This document shows, in pieces, positions 21,746-28,800 of a DNA stretch of 31,365 bases. Position 1 is the first letter of the stretch; every line of letters starts with the position of its first letter. The notes beneath the pieces were generated by a model. It did not search any database. It was given only the letters and a program-made list of their open reading frames with translations, and was not told where the DNA came from. The stretch comes from Gp7-AA10 sp035636095. Lineage in GTDB: Bacteria; Acidobacteriota; Thermoanaerobaculia; Gp7-AA8. The stretch spans positions 1-31,365 of the forward strand of contig DASPZU010000037.1 of assembly GCA_035636095.1 (NCBI GenBank), read 5' to 3'. The position numbers and the translations under genes are program-made.

Positions 21746-22387
21746 GTGAACTCGCGCCTTCTGATGCTCGCGTTCGCCGTCAGTCTAGCAGTACCAGCCG
21801 GCGCCGACGATTGCCGATGGTGGCAGTTCTGGAACTGCGATCGACAGGTCGAGGGTCTGCCAGATGAAGCGCCGCGCAACGGCGTCGTGATCACGGTCGA
21901 CGTCTCGAAGCATCACGCCTACCTTTTCCGGGATGGTCAACTCGTGGACGATGGACCGGCAGCCACCGGAAAGGAAACCGTCCTCGAATACGGCGACGAT
22001 CTCTGGCTCTTCCACACGCCGCGCGGACATTTGAAGGTCCTTCGCAGGATCGTCGATCCGGTGTGGACGAAGCCGGATTGGGCGTTCATCGAAGCGCGCG
22101 AGCCGATCCCGCCGCCCGATTCGCCAATGCGCCAGGTGAGGAATTTCCTTGGTAAATACGCGCTGGCGCTCGGCGACGGAATTCTGATCCACGGGACAAA
22201 CGACAAGCGCTCGTTAGGCCGCCCGGCCTCGCACGGATGCATTCGCGTGCCGGCGAAGCTGCTCGCGAAGATGTGGAAGGAAACGAAGGTCGGGACCGAC
22301 GTCTATATCTTCGACAGCGCGCCGAAGACAGCGTCCGTCGGCTCAGGCCCTGAGCACCACAGCGATCTCGATTACCGGCGCAGGTGA
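21746..22387 (+). CDS. L,D-transpeptidase (YkuD domain), exported
   Basis: The 213-residue protein has a signal peptide (LLMLAFAVSLAVPAGA, cleavage near residue 20) followed by a YkuD catalytic domain. The active-site signature is complete: HGTNDKRSLGRPASHGCIRV at 149-168 with nucleophile Cys165 and His149/His163. It should form 3-3 peptidoglycan crosslinks or attach proteins to peptidoglycan in the periplasm. Cys23 and Cys31 may form a disulfide. The start is GTG 21746, which opens the signal peptide. Its TGA stop (22385-22387) lies within the terminal GTGATGGGG of the MITE-like element. Confidence 0.9.
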   Translation: MNSRLLMLAFAVSLAVPAGADDCRWWQFWNCDRQVEGLPDEAPRNGVVITVDVSKHHAYLFRDGQLVDDGPAATGKETVLEYGDDLWLFHTPRGHLKVLRRIVDPVWTKPDWAFIEAREPIPPPDSPMRQVRNFLGKYALALGDGILIHGTNDKRSLGRPASHGCIRVPAKLLAKMWKETKVGTDVYIFDSAPKTASVGSGPEHHSDLDYRRR

Positions 22388-22589
22388 TGGGGTCAGATCT
22401 TTGTTTCTCACTTGACTCTACCCCTTGTGGAAACGGACGCCATCGCTTGCTCCGACAATGGGATCGACGTGATAGGCCGGCCGTACGAAGTTGGGCGATC
22501 TCGACGCGTAAACCCCCTCGCTTGAAATAGTTTCACGAAATTCTTCGAGACGTAGAGTCAAGCGCGAAAGAAAGACCTGACCCCATCAC
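22384..22589. mobile_element. 206-bp MITE-like element with 37-bp terminal inverted repeats
   Basis: The termini 22384-22420 and 22553-22589 are inverted repeats matching at 33 of 37 positions, beginning GTGATGGGGTCAG at both ends and ending TTGACTCTA. The 132-bp interior has no convincing reading frame. It occupies the convergent gap completely; the outermost bases of each end supply a TGA stop codon, one for the L,D-transpeptidase gene and one for the YHS-like lipoprotein gene. The structure suggests a non-autonomous element mobilised in trans; no transposase is in the window. Confidence 0.8.
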
Positions 22590-23011
22590 AGGTGCGCGAA
22601 CACGCCCTTGAGATACTGTTCCGGCCCTGCCAGGAACGTCCGCTTGTTGGCTTCGGACGAAAAGTAGAAGAAGTGACCCTTGTACTCGGCCACCGGCGTT
22701 CTGGTCCGAATCGAAATCTTGCTGCCGTCGACCGGATCGAGCGCGATGGCCGGCGCGAAGGGGAGTGACGCGCGCAGCGCCTCATCCTGCGGGGTGGGCG
22801 GCGGGGGAGCATCTTCGGAGAGAACGTTGCCCTTCGGTTTCGGCGCCGGTCCTTCGTCGGTCAGGACCGGCGGAGGATCGATCGCAGCCGGACGCGGATC
22901 GACCGAATCGACCGTTTGCATTTCCTGCGCGGGACGCGCAGCTCGCTGCCTGGGTGCCGATCGAGTGCAGGCGAGGGCGCAAACGCAGATGAGGATGAAA
23001 AAGCGCTTCAT
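22586..23011 (-). CDS. YHS-like domain lipoprotein
   Basis: The 141-residue protein has a lipoprotein signal (MKRFFILICVCALACT, lipid cysteine 15), a disordered Pro/Ala-rich stretch of about 55 residues, and a C-terminal YHS-like domain from about residue 88: DPVDGSKI, then AEYKGHFFYFSSEANKRTFLAGPEQYL. In classical YHS domains the first motif is DPVCG with a metal-linked cysteine; here that cysteine is aspartate, so metal binding is doubtful. ATG 23011 is used rather than the adjacent GTG. It follows the HD-GYP gene on the minus strand by 17 nt upstream of that gene's end, and stops inside the MITE-like element. Confidence 0.7.
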   Translation of the reverse strand: MKRFFILICVCALACTRSAPRQRAARPAQEMQTVDSVDPRPAAIDPPPVLTDEGPAPKPKGNVLSEDAPPPPTPQDEALRASLPFAPAIALDPVDGSKISIRTRTPVAEYKGHFFYFSSEANKRTFLAGPEQYLKGVFAHL

Positions 23012-23028
23012 CACTGCAGATAGTGGGC

Positions 23029-24768
23029 CTAGGCTGCGCCGCGGACCTGCTCTTCGATCACGATGTCGCCGCGCTTGACCGCGATCACGAACGCTTCGAC
23101 GACTTTCGGATCGAATCGGCTGCCCGCGAAGCTCTTCACCTTTTCGACGACGTACGAGATCTCCATCGCTTTCTGATAAGGACGATTGGTGGTCATGGCG
23201 TCGAACGTGTCGGCGATGGCGATGATCCGCGCCTGCATCGGGATCTGCTCTTCCTTCATGTTGTCAGGGTAACCGCCGCCGCTCCACTTCTCGTGGTGAA
23301 ATTTCATTCCCGGGATGATGTCGATCAACTGCGCGACGCCGCCCATGATGGCGGCCCCCTTCACCGGATGCTGCTTCATGACTTCGAACTCTTCGTCGTT
23401 GAGCGCGCCGGGCTTGCGCAGGATGCGGTCGTCGATGCCGATCTTCCCGACGTCGTGAAGAAGAGCGCTGATGCGAAGATCGCGCATTTGTTTTTCCGGC
23501 AACTGCAGATTCTTGCCGATGGCCATCGAGTAGCGCGCGACGCGCTCGGAGTGGCCGCGGGTGTACGGGTCCTTGGCATCGATCGCTGCCGCCAGCATGC
23601 GCACGGAATTGATGAACAGCAGATTGTTCTCGTGCGCGGCCTTCTTCAGACCCTCGATGGCCAGCTCGATGGCTGCGGACATGGAATTGAAGTTTTCGGC
23701 GAGCTCGCCGATCTCGTTGTGCGTCTTCAGCTCGACGCGCTGACCGTAGTTGCCCTTGGCGATCTCGTGCGTGCGGTGGGCGAGGATGCGGATCGGACGC
23801 GAAATGCCCGACGCGAAGACGATGGCCGCGATGATCGCGAGTCCCAGGGCGATGGAGATCCACTCTTTGGTGGCGCGGAACATTTTCGCGACCGACGCGT
23901 ACGCCATGCGCTCGGGCTTTTCGACGACCGCCCCCCATTCCGGTCTGCCGACCGGCGCGACCGTGCCGAGCATCGTGACGCGCTCGCCTTCGCGCGTTTC
24001 GTCATACGACTCGGTGAGGCGCACCGGCGCCTTCGCGAACTCCTGGACGATTTTCAGTGATGAAAAATCGGGACGTTGTACATCAACGCTCGGTTCACTG
24101 TGGATGAGCACCCGGCCGTTTCGATCGACCAGAAATGCTGTGACGTCGCCCCGGCCGACTTCACGGATGTGCTGCGAAATCCGGCGCAGGCTCACCAATC
24201 CTTCCACGACGCCAATCACCTGGCCGCTGTCGACGACCGGCACTGCGATCACGACCGCGGGCTGGTTGACCGAAGCGACATATTGGAAGGTGCCGGTGAT
24301 GGTCTGTCCTTTTTGCGCAGCGCCGCGCGCGAAATCGAGTTCCTGCACGATCGTTTGATCGAGTCCCTGCGGCTTTGCCTCCGCTCCTTCTCCGGCAGCA
24401 TTGAGAATGCGGAGCGCCAGCAGATCGCTGTCCGCCGAAATGTAGGAAGTGATCGCCTGACGCCGCGCGATGTAACCGAACGGATCGGTATCGGGCGGCA
24501 GAGCGCGGCGCATCACCAGGACGCTGCCGGCGATGGTGTTGAGTTGCTGGGTGTTGCTGGCAATCGTGCTTTGGACATCGGTAGCAATGCTGACGGCCGC
24601 GCGCGTTAGGTATTTCTTTTCAAGAGTTTCCAGCGAGTCGCGGTTGATCCCGATCAGGAAATAGTGCGACACCGCCAGCGGCACGATGGCCACCAGCGCC
24701 ATCGCGCCGATCAGCATCCACATGAGGCGCGGCCGGCGCGCGCGAGGTTCGGGAACGACTGCAGGCAT
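23029..24768 (-). CDS. Membrane sensor with Cache-like, HAMP and HD-GYP domains (c-di-GMP phosphodiesterase)
   Basis: The 579-residue protein has a transmembrane helix at about 15-38, a periplasmic Cache-like sensor at about 45-300 (VNQPAVVIAVPVVDSGQ, DRNGRVLIHSEP), a second helix at 304-322, a HAMP domain at about 323-375 (RPIRILAHRTHEIAKGNYGQRV, NEIGELAENFNSM) and an HD-GYP domain at 385-560. Catalytic motifs are complete: HSERVARYS, His438-Asp439 in LLHDVGKIG, HHEKWSGGGYP at 491-501 and ADTFDAMTTNRPY. It should hydrolyse cyclic di-GMP in response to a periplasmic ligand. TATAAT (24780-24775) lies 6 nt before the ATG and suggests a leaderless transcript. Confidence 0.92.
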   Translation of the reverse strand: MPAVVPEPRARRPRLMWMLIGAMALVAIVPLAVSHYFLIGINRDSLETLEKKYLTRAAVSIATDVQSTIASNTQQLNTIAGSVLVMRRALPPDTDPFGYIARRQAITSYISADSDLLALRILNAAGEGAEAKPQGLDQTIVQELDFARGAAQKGQTITGTFQYVASVNQPAVVIAVPVVDSGQVIGVVEGLVSLRRISQHIREVGRGDVTAFLVDRNGRVLIHSEPSVDVQRPDFSSLKIVQEFAKAPVRLTESYDETREGERVTMLGTVAPVGRPEWGAVVEKPERMAYASVAKMFRATKEWISIALGLAIIAAIVFASGISRPIRILAHRTHEIAKGNYGQRVELKTHNEIGELAENFNSMSAAIELAIEGLKKAAHENNLLFINSVRMLAAAIDAKDPYTRGHSERVARYSMAIGKNLQLPEKQMRDLRISALLHDVGKIGIDDRILRKPGALNDEEFEVMKQHPVKGAAIMGGVAQLIDIIPGMKFHHEKWSGGGYPDNMKEEQIPMQARIIAIADTFDAMTTNRPYQKAMEISYVVEKVKSFAGSRFDPKVVEAFVIAVKRGDIVIEEQVRGAA

Positions 24769-24774
24769 CGGACA

Positions 24775-24780
24775 ATTATA
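24775..24780 (-). promoter_or_regulatory. Consensus -10 element TATAAT of the HD-GYP gene
   Basis: The minus strand reads TATAAT-TGTCCG-ATG, so a transcript starting the usual 6-8 nt after the hexamer would begin at or next to the start codon. No matching -35 box is evident upstream. Confidence 0.55.
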
Positions 24781-24805
24781 GAGGAACAGCGCATCGCGAC
24801 TTTCT

Positions 24806-25894
24806 ATGCTCGGGCTCTACATTCACCTTCCGTTCTGCCGCGTACACTGCGCGTATTGCCCGTTCGTCGTCAGCACCGACGCCGCGATGCAGGACGCGTA
24901 TGTCGACGCGCTGGTGCGCGAGATCACCACTGGCAGCGGCGGTGAAGAGGTCGACACGATCTACTTTGGCGGAGGGACACCTTCGCGCACGCCGCCGGAG
25001 CATCTCCAGCGCATCGTCAATGCGATTCGATCGCAATTCAGCGTCGAGCGCGACTCGGAATTCACCATCGAGGCCAACCCCGAGGATGTCACGGTCGACG
25101 CGATGGCGCTCTGGAAATCGTTGGGCATCAACCGGCTCAGCATGGGGGTGCAGTCGTTCAACGATGCCGAGCTGCAGGCGATCGGACGCATTCACGGATC
25201 GCAACGCGCGCGCGACGCCATTCGCGACGCGATCACGAGCGGCGTGCGCACGAGCGTCGATCTGATCCTCGGCCTGCCCGATCAAACCGCGGATTCTTTC
25301 CGCGCCTCGATGGATGAAGCGATCGGCAGCGGCGTCGGACATCTGTCGGTGTACATGCTCGACCTCGACGAGGAGACGGCGCTGAAGAGGCGAGTGGAGA
25401 GCGGCGTGGTCACGCTTCCTCCGGAGGAGCTGATCGCGTCGCTTTACGTCGAGATGGTCGATGCGCTCCAACGCGCGGGCTTCTCGCAGTACGAGATCAG
25501 CAACTTTGCGCGGTGCGGCGAAGAATCGAAACACAATCTGCGCTACTGGAGACGGCAGCACTATCACGGCTTCGGCGTGGGCGCGCACTCGTTCATCGGC
25601 GAGAGGCGATTCGCCAACACGCGCGATCTTCGCCGGTACATCGCGGGCGATTTCGCTCCCGTGTTTTCGGAAGAGCTCACCGAAGTCGAGCGGCGTCACG
25701 AAAGCGCATTCCTGCAGCTCCGGCAGAGCGTCGGCATAAACTGTGATGACCTGCTGCAACTGTGCGGCAAGGAGGCTGTCGAATGGATCGAGAACGGCGT
25801 GAACAACGGGTGGCTGCGGCGGGAGGGCGTGCGGGTGGCGTTCACGCCGGAGGGATTTCTCGTCAGCTCGGAGCTCATCTCGCAGCTTTTCTGA
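24806..25894 (+). CDS. hemW: HemW-type radical SAM protein
   Basis: HemW is a haem-binding radical SAM protein, formerly called oxygen-independent coproporphyrinogen oxidase-like. The 4Fe-4S motif is at the N-terminus: CRVHCAYC with Cys11, Cys15 and Cys18. YFGGGTPS near 53, EANPED near 89, MGVQSFNDAELQAIGRIH near 112 and the DLILGLPDQT and SQYEISNFAR blocks follow in HemW order. The length of 362 residues is normal for HemW and shorter than genuine HemN (about 450), and the spacing of cysteines fits HemW. The 3' end is overlapped for 112 nt by the next gene in another frame. Confidence 0.9.
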   Translation: MLGLYIHLPFCRVHCAYCPFVVSTDAAMQDAYVDALVREITTGSGGEEVDTIYFGGGTPSRTPPEHLQRIVNAIRSQFSVERDSEFTIEANPEDVTVDAMALWKSLGINRLSMGVQSFNDAELQAIGRIHGSQRARDAIRDAITSGVRTSVDLILGLPDQTADSFRASMDEAIGSGVGHLSVYMLDLDEETALKRRVESGVVTLPPEELIASLYVEMVDALQRAGFSQYEISNFARCGEESKHNLRYWRRQHYHGFGVGAHSFIGERRFANTRDLRRYIAGDFAPVFSEELTEVERRHESAFLQLRQSVGINCDDLLQLCGKEAVEWIENGVNNGWLRREGVRVAFTPEGFLVSSELISQLF

Positions 25895-26583
25895 TCGCGC
25901 TGCCGCTCTCGGCGGCCGACATCGCGTTCAATCCGAAGATCACGCAATCGGAGTTCGCGAAATTTTCGCGAGTGCTCGGGCAGGGCATCTTCGCCACCCC
26001 CGTCCAACCCGCCCGCGGCACCGGCCTCCTCGGATTCGACATCGGGATCGCCGCGACCGCCATGAAAATCGACAAGGGCGCCGCGTTCTGGACAAACTCG
26101 GTCCCCCAGAATTCGAGCTTCGTTCGCGGCAATTACGCCGCCGTGCCGCGGCTGGTGGTGTCGAAGGGTTTCGGCGGCGCGACCATCTCCGGCTCGTACG
26201 CGCAGTTTTCCAACAGCGGCGTGCGGACGTACGGCGGCGCGGTCGACGTGCCCATCATTCGCGGGACAGTCGCCACACCGGAGATCGCGTTGCGCGGCTC
26301 GTATGCCACCATCACCGGCGTCGACGTGCTGAAGCTCAAGACATACGGCGTCGAAGCTTTCGTCAGCAAGGGATTCGGCCCGTTCATGCCCTACGCTGCC
26401 GTCGGGAGGATGCGAACCGATGCCCGCGGCACCATCACTCCGACCTTCTCGCTCAGCGATCGCGTCGACATCAAGCGCTACACAGCCGGCCTGCGGATCT
26501 CGATGCTCATTCCGAAGCTGGTAGTCGAGGCCACCCAGGCGGAACAGCGGAGCTACGCCGCGAAGATCAGCGTCGGCTTCTGA
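25783..26583 (+). CDS. Outer-membrane beta-barrel protein whose start lies inside hemW
   Basis: I do not recognise a named family. The 266-residue frame has an N-terminal polar stretch, a hydrophobic segment (LAAFLIALPLSAA, about residues 36-48) that looks like a signal peptide ending before ADIAF, and a mature part of short alternating strands (GATISGSYAQFSNSG, EIALRGSYATITGV, LKTYGVEAFVSKGF) ending in phenylalanine (KISVGF), as in outer-membrane barrels. Start choice: ATG 25783 has an AAGGAGG Shine-Dalgarno (25769-25775) with 7-nt spacing, although both lie inside hemW. GTG 25810 or a CTG overlapping the hemW stop (25891) would give a more normal signal peptide. The gene is at least translationally linked to hemW. 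Confidence 0.6.
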   Translation: MDRERREQRVAAAGGRAGGVHAGGISRQLGAHLAAFLIALPLSAADIAFNPKITQSEFAKFSRVLGQGIFATPVQPARGTGLLGFDIGIAATAMKIDKGAAFWTNSVPQNSSFVRGNYAAVPRLVVSKGFGGATISGSYAQFSNSGVRTYGGAVDVPIIRGTVATPEIALRGSYATITGVDVLKLKTYGVEAFVSKGFGPFMPYAAVGRMRTDARGTITPTFSLSDRVDIKRYTAGLRISMLIPKLVVEATQAEQRSYAAKISVGF

Positions 26584-26586
26584 CCC

Positions 26587-26616
26587 TTGACATCCGGCCG
26601 ATCGCGGACATATATT
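26587..26616 (+). promoter_or_regulatory. Sigma-70-type promoter of the ArsR gene
   Basis: A perfect -35 TTGACA (26587-26592) is followed after 18 bp by TATATT (26611-26616). Transcription would start about 4-6 nt before the ATG at 26628. It is the clearest full promoter in the window. Confidence 0.7.
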
Positions 26617-26642
26617 ACCGTTAGGTTATGAAACCGAACGGT
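26617..26642. promoter_or_regulatory. Inverted-repeat operator overlapping the arsR-type start codon
   Basis: ACCGTTAGGTT (26617-26627) and AACCGAACGGT (26632-26642) are inverted repeats with one mismatched pair, separated by ATGA, so the ATG start codon is at the centre of the dyad. It abuts the -10 box and would block initiation when bound. Autoregulation by the ArsR-type protein is the natural inference. Confidence 0.55.
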
Positions 26643-26996
26643 TATGGACAAGAGCGGCTCGACGCGACCTTCGCGGCGCTGGCCGATGCGACGCGTCGCG
26701 CGATCCTGGCGCGACTGGCCACAGGTGAGGCCTCGGTCAGCGAGATCGCCGAACCGTTCGAGATGACGCAGCCGGCCATCTCGAAGCATCTCAAAGTCCT
26801 CGAGCGCGCGGGCCTGATCTCGATCGGCCACGACGCCCAGCGCCGGCCGCGCAAGCTCGAGGCCGCGCCGCTGGCCGAGGCCACGGAGTGGCTGGAGCGG
26901 TACCGCGAATTCTGGGAACGAAGATTCGAGCAGCTCGACGCGCTGCTCGACGAATTAAAAAAAAAGGAGAAGAAACGTGGACGCCCAAAAAAATAA
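26628..26996 (+). CDS. ArsR-family winged-helix transcriptional regulator
   Basis: The 122-residue protein has an ArsR-type winged helix at about residues 10-85: FAALADATRRAILARLA, then the recognition helix-turn-helix SEIAEPFEMTQPAISKHLKVLERAGLI. The metal-binding cysteines of classical ArsR/SmtB are absent, so it is more like the SdpR/YgaV-like regulators that are paired with SRPBCC proteins. The C-terminal tail is very lysine-rich (LKKKEKKRGRPKK) and is encoded by an A9 run (26957-26965) that also forms the Shine-Dalgarno of the next gene. It overlaps that gene by 20 bp. Confidence 0.88.
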   Translation: MKPNGYGQERLDATFAALADATRRAILARLATGEASVSEIAEPFEMTQPAISKHLKVLERAGLISIGHDAQRRPRKLEAAPLAEATEWLERYREFWERRFEQLDALLDELKKKEKKRGRPKK

Positions 26997-27480
26997 AGGA
27001 GCACTGACAGTTACTGCGAAAGGAGAGCGCGAGATCGTGATGACTCGCGCGTTCGAGGCGCCTCGCCATCTCGTCTTCGACGCTTTCACGAAGCCTGAGC
27101 TCGTCAAACAATGGTTGCTCGGCCCGCCGGGGTGGTCGATGCCGGTCTGCGAGATCGATCTTCGCGTGGGCGGCAAGTATCGCTACGTCTGGCGTCACGA
27201 CCGCAACGGAAACGAGATGGGTATGGGCGGCGTCTACCGCGAGATCGTGAGGCCCGAGCGCATCGTGAACACGGAGAGCTTCGACGACCCATGGTATCCG
27301 GGCGAGGCCGTCGGCACACTCGTTCTGACCGAGGATCGCGGCAGAACGACGGTGACGCAGACGGTGCTGTATGCCTCGCGGGACGCGCGCGATGGCGTCC
27401 TCAAATCGCCCATGGAGAGCGGCGTCGCTGCCAGCTACGATCGACTGGAAGGTCTGCTCGCGACCGCGGAGGCGAAATGA
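26977..27480 (+). CDS. SRPBCC (AHSA1/activator of Hsp90-like) domain protein
   Basis: This 167-residue protein has the START-like helix-grip fold of the AHSA1 family: TRAFEAPRHLVFDAFTKPELVKQWLLGPPGW, the central strand GGKYRYVWRHDRNGNEM, and a C-terminal helix SGVAASYDRLEGLL. It is expected to bind a hydrophobic ligand. Pairing of such a gene with an ArsR-type regulator in one operon is common and suggests that the regulator controls it. The GTG start is preceded by GGAG at 26966-26969 with 7-nt spacing inside the regulator gene, so the genes are translationally coupled. A palindromic repeat begins 7 nt after its stop. Confidence 0.88.
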   Translation: MDAQKNKGALTVTAKGEREIVMTRAFEAPRHLVFDAFTKPELVKQWLLGPPGWSMPVCEIDLRVGGKYRYVWRHDRNGNEMGMGGVYREIVRPERIVNTESFDDPWYPGEAVGTLVLTEDRGRTTVTQTVLYASRDARDGVLKSPMESGVAASYDRLEGLLATAEAK

Positions 27481-27487
27481 AGCTGCG

Positions 27488-27550
27488 CCCCTCACCCGGC
27501 GCTCCGCGCCACCCTCTCCCCGCAAGCGGGGAGAGGGCCGGGGTGAGGGG
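27488..27550. repeat. CCCCTCACCC...GGGTGAGGGG palindromic repeat, copy 3
   Basis: The outer arms are 27488-27497 and 27541-27550; the inner hairpin CTCTCCCCGC-AA-GCGGGGAGAG is perfect. It begins 7 nt after the SRPBCC stop, in line with the 5-nt and 6-nt offsets of the other two copies. A frame that starts at ATG 27477 reads straight through it and gives the peptide HPLPASGERAGVRG. Confidence 0.88.
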
Positions 27551-27587
27551 TCGCGCTCTTGCCGCCTGGCTGGCTCCCTCCCGCCCC

Positions 27588-27770
27588 ATGGCCCACGCGC
27601 TCGCCCTCGGCATCGTCGGCGTTGTATTGAGCACGGTGGCGACGATCATGACGTGGAATCGCGGCCCTGCTTTCGGGCCGCATTGGTATCCGATCGCGCT
27701 CATCCTCGTCTCGATGCCGTGCGCGTGGATCGGCGCAGCGCTCTTCACTTCACGCCGAGCGCGCGCTTGA
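27588..27770 (+). CDS. Small two-helix membrane protein, unknown function
   Basis: This 60-residue frame encodes two hydrophobic segments, LALGIVGVVLSTVATIM and WYPIALILVSMPCAWIGAALF, joined by a short WNRGPAFGPH loop, and ends with a basic tail. I do not recognise it. The frame is open back to ATG 27477, which overlaps the SRPBCC stop as ATGA, but that extension is translation of the palindromic repeat, so the internal ATG 27588 is preferred. No Shine-Dalgarno is clear. The 3' end overlaps the convergent DsbA-like gene by 26 bp. It could also be a decayed or shortened gene. Confidence 0.45.
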   Translation: MAHALALGIVGVVLSTVATIMTWNRGPAFGPHWYPIALILVSMPCAWIGAALFTSRRARA

Positions 27771-28800
27771 TCTCGGCAATGGTGAAGCTGCCGCTCGGGC
27801 CGAAGCCCATGATCTGGCCGTTGATGATGTAAGTCGGGGTCGAGTTTACGCCCATGTCGAAGGCGCGACTGACTTGCTCGAGCATGTCGGCGCGCTCGGC
27901 AGTTGAGCGGTAGATCTTCTCGACCTTCTTCCAGTCGATGTCGTGATCTTCGCAGAAGTTCTGCAGCGTGGTGTCGAAGGAAGGCGTCTTATCGACCGCC
28001 TCCTGATTCTCGAAAACGAAATTGACGTATGCCCAATACTTCGACGGAGCGACCTGCTGGATCGCGCGGGCGCCCATGGCGGCCGGCAACGCCCATTCGT
28101 GATGCTCGAAGAGGGGAAGGTCGAGTCGTTTGTAGTCGACTTTCTTGAGGTTTTTCGCGATCAGCGGCTCGACACTCTTGTGCGCCTTGGCGCAGGTCGG
28201 ACATTCGAAGTCCGAGAGCTCGATGATCTTCACCGGCGATTTCGGATTCCCGCGACGCACCGCCTTCTCGATCCCCAGGCTTTCAATGAGCGTCGTGCCG
28301 GGCGATACCAATAGATTCCCCCGCGACCCGACGATCAGAAAGCGTCCGGCCGAATCGATGAATGCGTGATACGAAAACGGTCCCCACGACGTTTCTTTGG
28401 TGAGCGAGATCGGACGGAGTCCGTCCGGCAGCGGAAAACCCGTGATGGTGGCATTGACGTTCTGCTTCAGCAGCCTGGAGGCTGTTTCGGCGGCGCGTAC
28501 TTCGACGCTGCGATTGTCGAGGGGCAACGCGAAGACGGTCCCGAGGATGACCTGACTCGTGGCAGGAGAGTAGAGCGCGATGGCCTCGCGGCCGCACGCG
28601 GTGTCGCTCGACGTCTGGGCCACCGTGAACGGAAGGAAACCGAAAGGTCCGGGCTGGTCGATCGGCTGGACCGTGATCTTCTGGTCAGGACATTTGGCGA
28701 GCGCTTTGGTGACGTAGCTTCGCAGCGCATCGATGTTCGCCGCGGCGAGGAGAGGAAGAGTTGCGAAAAAGAGGAGCGGGACGAGGACGATTTTCTTCAT
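27745..28800 (-). CDS. Exported DsbA-family thiol oxidoreductase with extra N-terminal domain
   Basis: The 351-residue protein has a signal peptide (IVLVPLLFFATLPLLAAA, cleavage near 21), an N-terminal domain of about 150 residues of unknown family with Cys37 and Cys69, and a C-terminal DsbA-like thioredoxin domain from about 185. The active site is CPTC at 200-203 in ELSDFECPTCAKAH, and the cis-proline loop is NSTPTYIINGQ. It probably oxidises or isomerises disulfides in periplasmic proteins. The two-domain layout recalls DsbC/DsbG, but the N-terminal domain is longer. It is coupled by ATGA to the upstream rhodanese lipoprotein gene. Confidence 0.85.
   Translation of the reverse strand: MKKIVLVPLLFFATLPLLAAANIDALRSYVTKALAKCPDQKITVQPIDQPGPFGFLPFTVAQTSSDTACGREAIALYSPATSQVILGTVFALPLDNRSVEVRAAETASRLLKQNVNATITGFPLPDGLRPISLTKETSWGPFSYHAFIDSAGRFLIVGSRGNLLVSPGTTLIESLGIEKAVRRGNPKSPVKIIELSDFECPTCAKAHKSVEPLIAKNLKKVDYKRLDLPLFEHHEWALPAAMGARAIQQVAPSKYWAYVNFVFENQEAVDKTPSFDTTLQNFCEDHDIDWKKVEKIYRSTAERADMLEQVSRAFDMGVNSTPTYIINGQIMGFGPSGSFTIAEIKRALGVK

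Noticed and set aside
23023..24060. A 345-codon plus-strand open frame
   Set aside because: It is antisense to the HD-GYP gene; its Asp/Arg/Leu-rich composition is a complement artefact.
24776..25759. A 327-codon minus-strand open frame
   Set aside because: It is antisense to hemW, which has complete radical SAM motifs; no plausible domain in the antisense product.
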